Source of the DNA: Phycisphaeraceae bacterium | GTDB lineage: Bacteria; Planctomycetota; Phycisphaerae; Phycisphaerales; Zrk34 | Direction: 5' to 3' | DNA length: 64,000 nucleotides | Assembly (NCBI GenBank): GCA_028282805.1 | Contig: JANQHD010000002.1 | Location: 1 to 64,000 of the forward strand | Shown here: piece after piece, positions 60,473 to 64,000 of the stretch | How positions within the stretch are numbered: position 1 is the stretch's first letter | How the letters are laid out: each line of letters starts with the position of its first letter | Position numbers and translations under genes: made by a program | The notes under the pieces: generated by a model | Databases searched by the model: none | The model's input: only the letters and a program-made list of their open reading frames with translations | What the model was told of the DNA's origin: nothing

Positions 60473-61372
60473 ATGGAATGGCTCAACTACCACCACCTGC
60501 TGTACTTCTGGACCGTGGCGCGGGAGGGCACCATCGCGCGGGCCTCGGAGAAGCTGCTGCTCGCGCCGCCGACCATCAGCGCCCAGATCAAGGCGCTGGA
60601 GGCCTCGCTGGGGGAGAAGCTCTTCGAGCGTCGCGGCCGCCGGCTCGTGCTCACCGACACCGGCGAGATGGTCTACGACTACGCCAACGAGATGTTCTCG
60701 ATCGGGCGCGAGCTGCTCAGCGCGTTGCGCCAGGAGAAACGCGACCGCCCCCTGCGTTTCCACGTGGGGATCACCGATGCGTTGCCGAAGCTCGTGGTTC
60801 ACGAGCTGTTGCGGCCCGCCTTCGAGATGGACCGACCCGTGCAGTTGATCTGCCGCGAGGGGAAGATCGAAGCGCTGCTCAGCGAGCTGGCCACGCACCA
60901 GTTGGACGTGGTGCTGGCCGACACGCCGGGCTCGCCGCTGACCGCCATCAAGTCGTTCAACCACCGGCTCGGCGGCGCCACGATCGCGCTGCTGGCCGAG
61001 CCGAAGCTGGCCCGGCGCCTGAAGCGCGAGTTCCCCACCTCGCTGGACGATGCGCCGGCCGTGCTGCCGACCACGAACGTCGCCACGCGACGCGCGCTGG
61101 ACCGGTGGTTTACGCGGATTGACGTGGCGCCCCACATCGTCGCCGAGGTCGAGGACAGCGCCCTGATCAAGGTCTTCGCCAACCAGGGGCTCGGTTTCAT
61201 GGCGGTGCCGGGCGTGATCGCGCAGGCCGTCTGTGATCGGTACGACCTCAAAGAGGTCGGCCAGGCGGAAGAGTGTGTCGAACAGTTTTACGCCATCACC
61301 GTTGAACGCCGGATCAAGCACCCCGCGGCGATCGCGATCACCCAGGCGGCACGCGACCGGTTGTTTGCCTGA
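60473..61372 (+). CDS. nhaR: LysR-family regulator, NhaR-like
   Basis: 299 residues from the ATG at 60473, chosen because MEWLNYHHLLYFWTVAREGT matches the NhaR start; an upstream in-frame ATG at 60437 adds 12 residues. LysR helix-turn-helix GTIARASEKLLLAPPTISAQI. Effector domain from about 90 (RPLRFHVGITDALPKLVVHE). NhaR senses Na+ and activates the nhaA antiporter gene. Here an antiporter gene 3.6 kb away shares an upstream 15-bp motif with this region, supporting the same job. Confidence 0.85.
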   Translation: MEWLNYHHLLYFWTVAREGTIARASEKLLLAPPTISAQIKALEASLGEKLFERRGRRLVLTDTGEMVYDYANEMFSIGRELLSALRQEKRDRPLRFHVGITDALPKLVVHELLRPAFEMDRPVQLICREGKIEALLSELATHQLDVVLADTPGSPLTAIKSFNHRLGGATIALLAEPKLARRLKREFPTSLDDAPAVLPTTNVATRRALDRWFTRIDVAPHIVAEVEDSALIKVFANQGLGFMAVPGVIAQAVCDRYDLKEVGQAEECVEQFYAITVERRIKHPAAIAITQAARDRLFA

Positions 61373-61517
61373 CACGCTTCAACGGGCGGGGTGTTCGAGC
61401 CGGGTTATCGAGGAACGATTGAGCTAGAATGGCCGGTTTGCTGGTGTGTTCAAACGCGGGATCGACCCTAAGCCGAACTTGAGGTTGCACGAACATCTGG
61501 CCTCGGAGTGTTGAGTC

Positions 61518-62558
61518 ATGGTTTTGCTTATTGTTTTTCTGCTGTCGGCGCTTTCGGTATCGTTCCTTTGCTCGCTGCTGGAGGCGGTGCTGTTGAGCGT
61601 GCCGCGGTCGTATGTCGGCGTGCTGGTTGAGCAAGGCAGCGTCGCCGGTCAGCGCCTGGCGCGCATGAAGGAGGATGTCGACAAGCCGCTGGCGGCCATC
61701 CTGACCCTGAACACCTTCGCGCACACGCTGGGGGCGGCGGGTGTGGGGGCGGAGGCGGCGCTGCTGTGGGGCGACGCTTGGGTGGGGGTGGTGAGCTTTG
61801 TCGTGACCCTGCTGGTGCTGGTGTTCTCGGAGATCATCCCCAAGACGCTGGGCGCGGTGCACGCCAAGCGCCTGGCGCCGTTTGTCGCTTGGGTGGTCCA
61901 CGGCTTGATGGTGGTCCTGCGGCCGGTCGTGGCGGCGTGTAAGTGGGTCTCCAAGTGTTTTGCGGGTCGGACGCACGGCGCGCCGCGGCTCGGCCGTGAT
62001 GAGGTCCGCAGCCTCGCGATGGTGGCGTTGAAGGAAGGGGCGATCGACTCGACCGAAGCGGCCGTGCTGCGGAACCTGATCGCGCTGCGCGAGATCACGG
62101 TCGAGCAGATCATGACCCCGCGGACGGTCGTGTTTGCCCTGCGCGCGGACCAGACGGTGGGGCAGGTGACCGAGGCCGGGCCGCCGTCGTTCGCGAGGAT
62201 ACCGATCATCGGCGCCTCGCTGGACGACCCGAAGGGGCTGGTCCACCGCCGGGACCTCTACAAGGCCTTGAGCGACGGCCAAACGCAAACCGCCCTGGGC
62301 GACCTGGTGCAGCCGCTGCACGTCGTGCCGGGGTTGGCGAAGCTGTCGGTCATCCTCAACAAGTTCGTGCAACGGCGCGAGCAGTTGTTCCTGGTCGTCG
62401 ACGAGTACGGCAGCAGCGTGGGCATCGTGACGCTGGAAGACGTGATCGAAACGCTGTTGGGCATGGAGATCGTCGACGAGACCGATCCCGCCGAGGATAT
62501 GCAGGCGCTGGCGAAAAAACTGTCGGCCGAGCGACGGCAGGGCGGGGGGCCGGGCTGA
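61518..62558 (+). CDS. CNNM-domain protein with CBS pair
   Basis: 346 residues. CNNM/DUF21 membrane domain about 1-180 with three to four helices (VLLIVFLLSALSVSFLCSLLEAVLLSV; FVVTLLVLVFSEIIPKTLG). Two CBS modules at about 195-330 (REITVEQIMTPRTVVFAL; FLVVDEYGSSVGIVTLEDVIETLLG). It ends without the CorC/HlyC C-terminal domain. Such proteins are linked to Mg2+ or Co2+ homeostasis. A possible -10 TAGAAT lies at 61425-61430. Convergent with the next gene. Confidence 0.88.
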   Translation: MVLLIVFLLSALSVSFLCSLLEAVLLSVPRSYVGVLVEQGSVAGQRLARMKEDVDKPLAAILTLNTFAHTLGAAGVGAEAALLWGDAWVGVVSFVVTLLVLVFSEIIPKTLGAVHAKRLAPFVAWVVHGLMVVLRPVVAACKWVSKCFAGRTHGAPRLGRDEVRSLAMVALKEGAIDSTEAAVLRNLIALREITVEQIMTPRTVVFALRADQTVGQVTEAGPPSFARIPIIGASLDDPKGLVHRRDLYKALSDGQTQTALGDLVQPLHVVPGLAKLSVILNKFVQRREQLFLVVDEYGSSVGIVTLEDVIETLLGMEIVDETDPAEDMQALAKKLSAERRQGGGPG

Positions 62559-62582
62559 CACGGGCGTCGGCCGCGCGGTGGG

Positions 62583-63515
62583 TCAGGTTTCCTCTTCGAG
62601 CACCCAGACCGCGTCCGCAATGGGTAAGTGATCTGGCTCTTGCCTGGCTTTGTCGACCTGGGCCTGGGTGGCCATGACGATGCTGAAGACCTTCGCGTCC
62701 GGCCGACGGGCGCGGATCAACTGGGGGATGCCGCCGTCTTGCTCGACGTGGAAGCGACCGACCACCAGGACGATCGGCCGTTGCTTGGGTGTTAAAGCCC
62801 CGACGACCGAGTCGGCCATCGTGGCGTCCCACATCGTTTGGGCGCGCCAGAAACCTTCGATCCGCTCGGGCGTCATTTTTTGGCCGTGCGATTCGCCGCT
62901 GAACATCTTGAAGAAGCGATCCCGGTAACCGCCGGTCGGCTGGGGCTCGGGGAACACGAAGGTCGCGCGTTGGACCGGCGTCATCGCTTCGAGGTGGGCG
63001 TAGCCCTTCGTCCGGGCCAAGCGCACGTAGCGGCGTGGGGCGTTGGCGGCGATCACCGGGCGCTTGTTTTGTTTCGCCGTGAGCAACATCGGGCCGTGGG
63101 CGAAGGAGAAGCCGTCGGGCTTGATGGGCGTTTCCATGCCCAGCCAGTCGTCGAGCTCGATCTGTTGGTCGCGTTCGATGAACTCCAACGCGAGCACCGC
63201 GCCGGGCTTTGCCTCGACAATGGCTTGCCACAACGCGTTGGCCGCGGCCAGGCCTTGGGCGTTTTTGTGGACCTCGCCGATCAGGACGATGTCGGCCCGG
63301 CTCGCACGCGCGATCAATGCTTCCGCCGTGAGCGGATGAAACGCTCGGCCGTCCAGGCAGGCGGTGTGATTCAGCGGCGTGAGGTCTTTGACCGGAAAGG
63401 CCAAGGGTTGATCTTGCTTGGCCGCGGTCTGGCAGCCGCTGGCGACGCACGCGAGGGCGGCGATCAGCAGCAGGCCGTGGCGGGCTTGCGGTGTGGGGCG
63501 GTCGTGGGTTTTCAT
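62583..63515 (-). CDS. ChaN-like putative lipoprotein
   Basis: 310 residues from the ATG at 63515. Lipoprotein signal ending LACVASGC. The ChaN/DUF399 fold is marked by ADIVLIGEVHKNAQG, VLALEFIERDQQIELD, and the C-terminal IVLVVGRFHVEQDGGI. ChaN-family proteins bind haem in Campylobacter; general function is unknown. Outer-membrane or periplasmic lipoprotein. GT3 glycogen synthase gene lies upstream, 43 bp away. Confidence 0.85.
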   Translation of the reverse strand: MKTHDRPTPQARHGLLLIAALACVASGCQTAAKQDQPLAFPVKDLTPLNHTACLDGRAFHPLTAEALIARASRADIVLIGEVHKNAQGLAAANALWQAIVEAKPGAVLALEFIERDQQIELDDWLGMETPIKPDGFSFAHGPMLLTAKQNKRPVIAANAPRRYVRLARTKGYAHLEAMTPVQRATFVFPEPQPTGGYRDRFFKMFSGESHGQKMTPERIEGFWRAQTMWDATMADSVVGALTPKQRPIVLVVGRFHVEQDGGIPQLIRARRPDAKVFSIVMATQAQVDKARQEPDHLPIADAVWVLEEET

Positions 63516-63543
63516 CTGATTTGTTCTCGAATCGTTGCGGGTT

Positions 63544-63559
63544 AAGCCGCGAGCGGCTT
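63544..63559 (-). terminator. Stem-loop after the glycogen synthase gene
   Basis: AAGCCG / CGGCTT pair over 6 bp with a 4-nt loop, directly at the glycogen synthase stop codon. Lacks a T-run, so termination is uncertain. Confidence 0.3.
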
Positions 63560-64000
63560 TACGGGTGGGCCAGCATCGCGGCGTGGTCGTGGGCGGCGTG
63601 GTAGTGTCGGCCGAGGTTGTGCCAGTCGAAGTCGGTCGCCGACGCCTCGACCTTGTTGCGCTGCATGATGCGCTGCCGGCGGTCGAGCGTGACGAACTCG
63701 AACATCTTGTTCGCCACATAATCCACCGTCTCGTCGAACGACGCGTGTCGCCGCGGCGCGATGTGGATGCCCATCTCGTCGGCGTTCTCGTAGTGCTTGG
63801 CGACGTACGCGCCGAAGCCCGACAAGTCGGACGTGATCGCGGGGATGCCGCGCGCGACGCACTCGAGCGGGGTGTAGCCCCACGGCTCGTAGTAGCTGGG
63901 GAACACGCCCAGGTGGCAGCCGCGCACGAACTGGTCGTACTCCATGCCGAACAGCGGGTTGCCCGGCGAAACAAAGTCGGGGTGGTAGATCACCTTGACC
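63559..64000 (-). CDS. Glycogen synthase, eukaryote-type GT3 family (C-terminal part)
   Basis: 147 residues of the C-terminus; the rest is beyond the right edge. YDQFVRGCHLGVFPSYYEPWGYTP, split here by reading as YDQFVRGCHLGVF and PSYYEPWGYTPLECVA, matches yeast/animal glycogen synthases (GT3), including the C-terminal Glu-rich motif YYEPWGYTP that binds UDP-glucose and Glu of the E-x7-E motif. It transfers glucose from UDP-glucose to glycogen. GT3 enzymes occur in some bacteria. Stop at 63559. Confidence 0.9.
   Translation of the reverse strand, partial: VKVIYHPDFVSPGNPLFGMEYDQFVRGCHLGVFPSYYEPWGYTPLECVARGIPAITSDLSGFGAYVAKHYENADEMGIHIAPRRHASFDETVDYVANKMFEFVTLDRRQRIMQRNKVEASATDFDWHNLGRHYHAAHDHAAMLAHP

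Noticed and set aside
1-64000. CRISPR arrays, tRNA or rRNA genes, transposases, phage genes, toxin-antitoxin pairs
   Set aside because: Looked for by eye; no regularly spaced repeats, RNA gene landmarks or transposase motifs were recognised.

Overview
The window is about 64 kb of high-GC DNA with gene content typical of a planctomycete, most likely a member of the Phycisphaerae. The signs are an ECF sigma factor paired with a FecR-domain protein, a second ECF sigma factor overlapping a TPR Ser/Thr kinase gene, PEP-CTERM and dockerin-like modules, DUF1566 proteins, a formylglycine sulfatase fused to a glycoside hydrolase, and a Tad pilus locus. Species cannot be named from the sequence alone. 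No rRNA, tRNA, CRISPR array, insertion sequence or prophage was recognised. Because of the GC bias nearly every gene has long antisense or out-of-frame ORFs; these were left out.

Layout. 1-2175(-): end-truncated secreted beta-strand-repeat protein. 2618-4900(+): ECF sigma factor and FecR regulator. 5037-10786(+): Cys-rich secreted protein, HlyD adaptor, ABC ATPase, two FtsX-type permeases and a Cys-rich lipoprotein, which look like one exporter operon. 10923-18150(+): ROK repressor with a palindromic operator over its own start, then araB, araD, araA and a sodium:solute symporter, a complete L-arabinose operon. 18211-21592(-): sigma factor and TPR kinase. 21833-27766(+): two tandem DUF1566 surface proteins and a glycoside hydrolase-sulfatase fusion.

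27780-32857: polyhydroxyalkanoate locus. PhaC, a PhaE/PhaM-like protein with a Lys/Arg tail, thiolase, a phasin-like protein and the PhaR regulator lie on the minus strand; a divergent reductase lies on the plus strand. A shared 19-bp motif precedes the phasin gene and lies between phaR and the reductase gene, and is a good PhaR operator candidate. It is followed by an ADP-forming acyl-CoA synthetase fused to a GNAT domain.

35825-52514: Tad/Flp pilus locus in two facing operons. The plus operon encodes secretin, TadD-like TPR lipoprotein, CpaB, an FHA-CpaF fusion ATPase, TadB, TadC, a membrane FHA protein and a membrane Ser/Thr kinase. The minus operon encodes a second CpaF without FHA, two tiny Flp prepilins, prepilin peptidase and three TadE/TadG-type proteins. 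FHA modules on the motor and on a second protein next to a kinase suggest phospho-control of pilus assembly, the most distinctive system here.

52637-61372: regulatory and stress genes. These are a winged-helix regulator facing a PEPCK-like DUF4914-type gene across TTCGCGAA palindromes, an HAD protein and a 2-phosphoglycerate-kinase-like protein, then a cation/proton antiporter with a structured leader, a universal stress protein, a kinase-fold protein, an HPF-like protein and an NhaR-like LysR regulator. A near-identical 15-bp motif precedes both the antiporter and the HPF/NhaR genes. 61518-64000: CNNM/CBS membrane protein, ChaN-like lipoprotein and the C-terminus of a eukaryote-type (GT3) glycogen synthase cut by the window edge.
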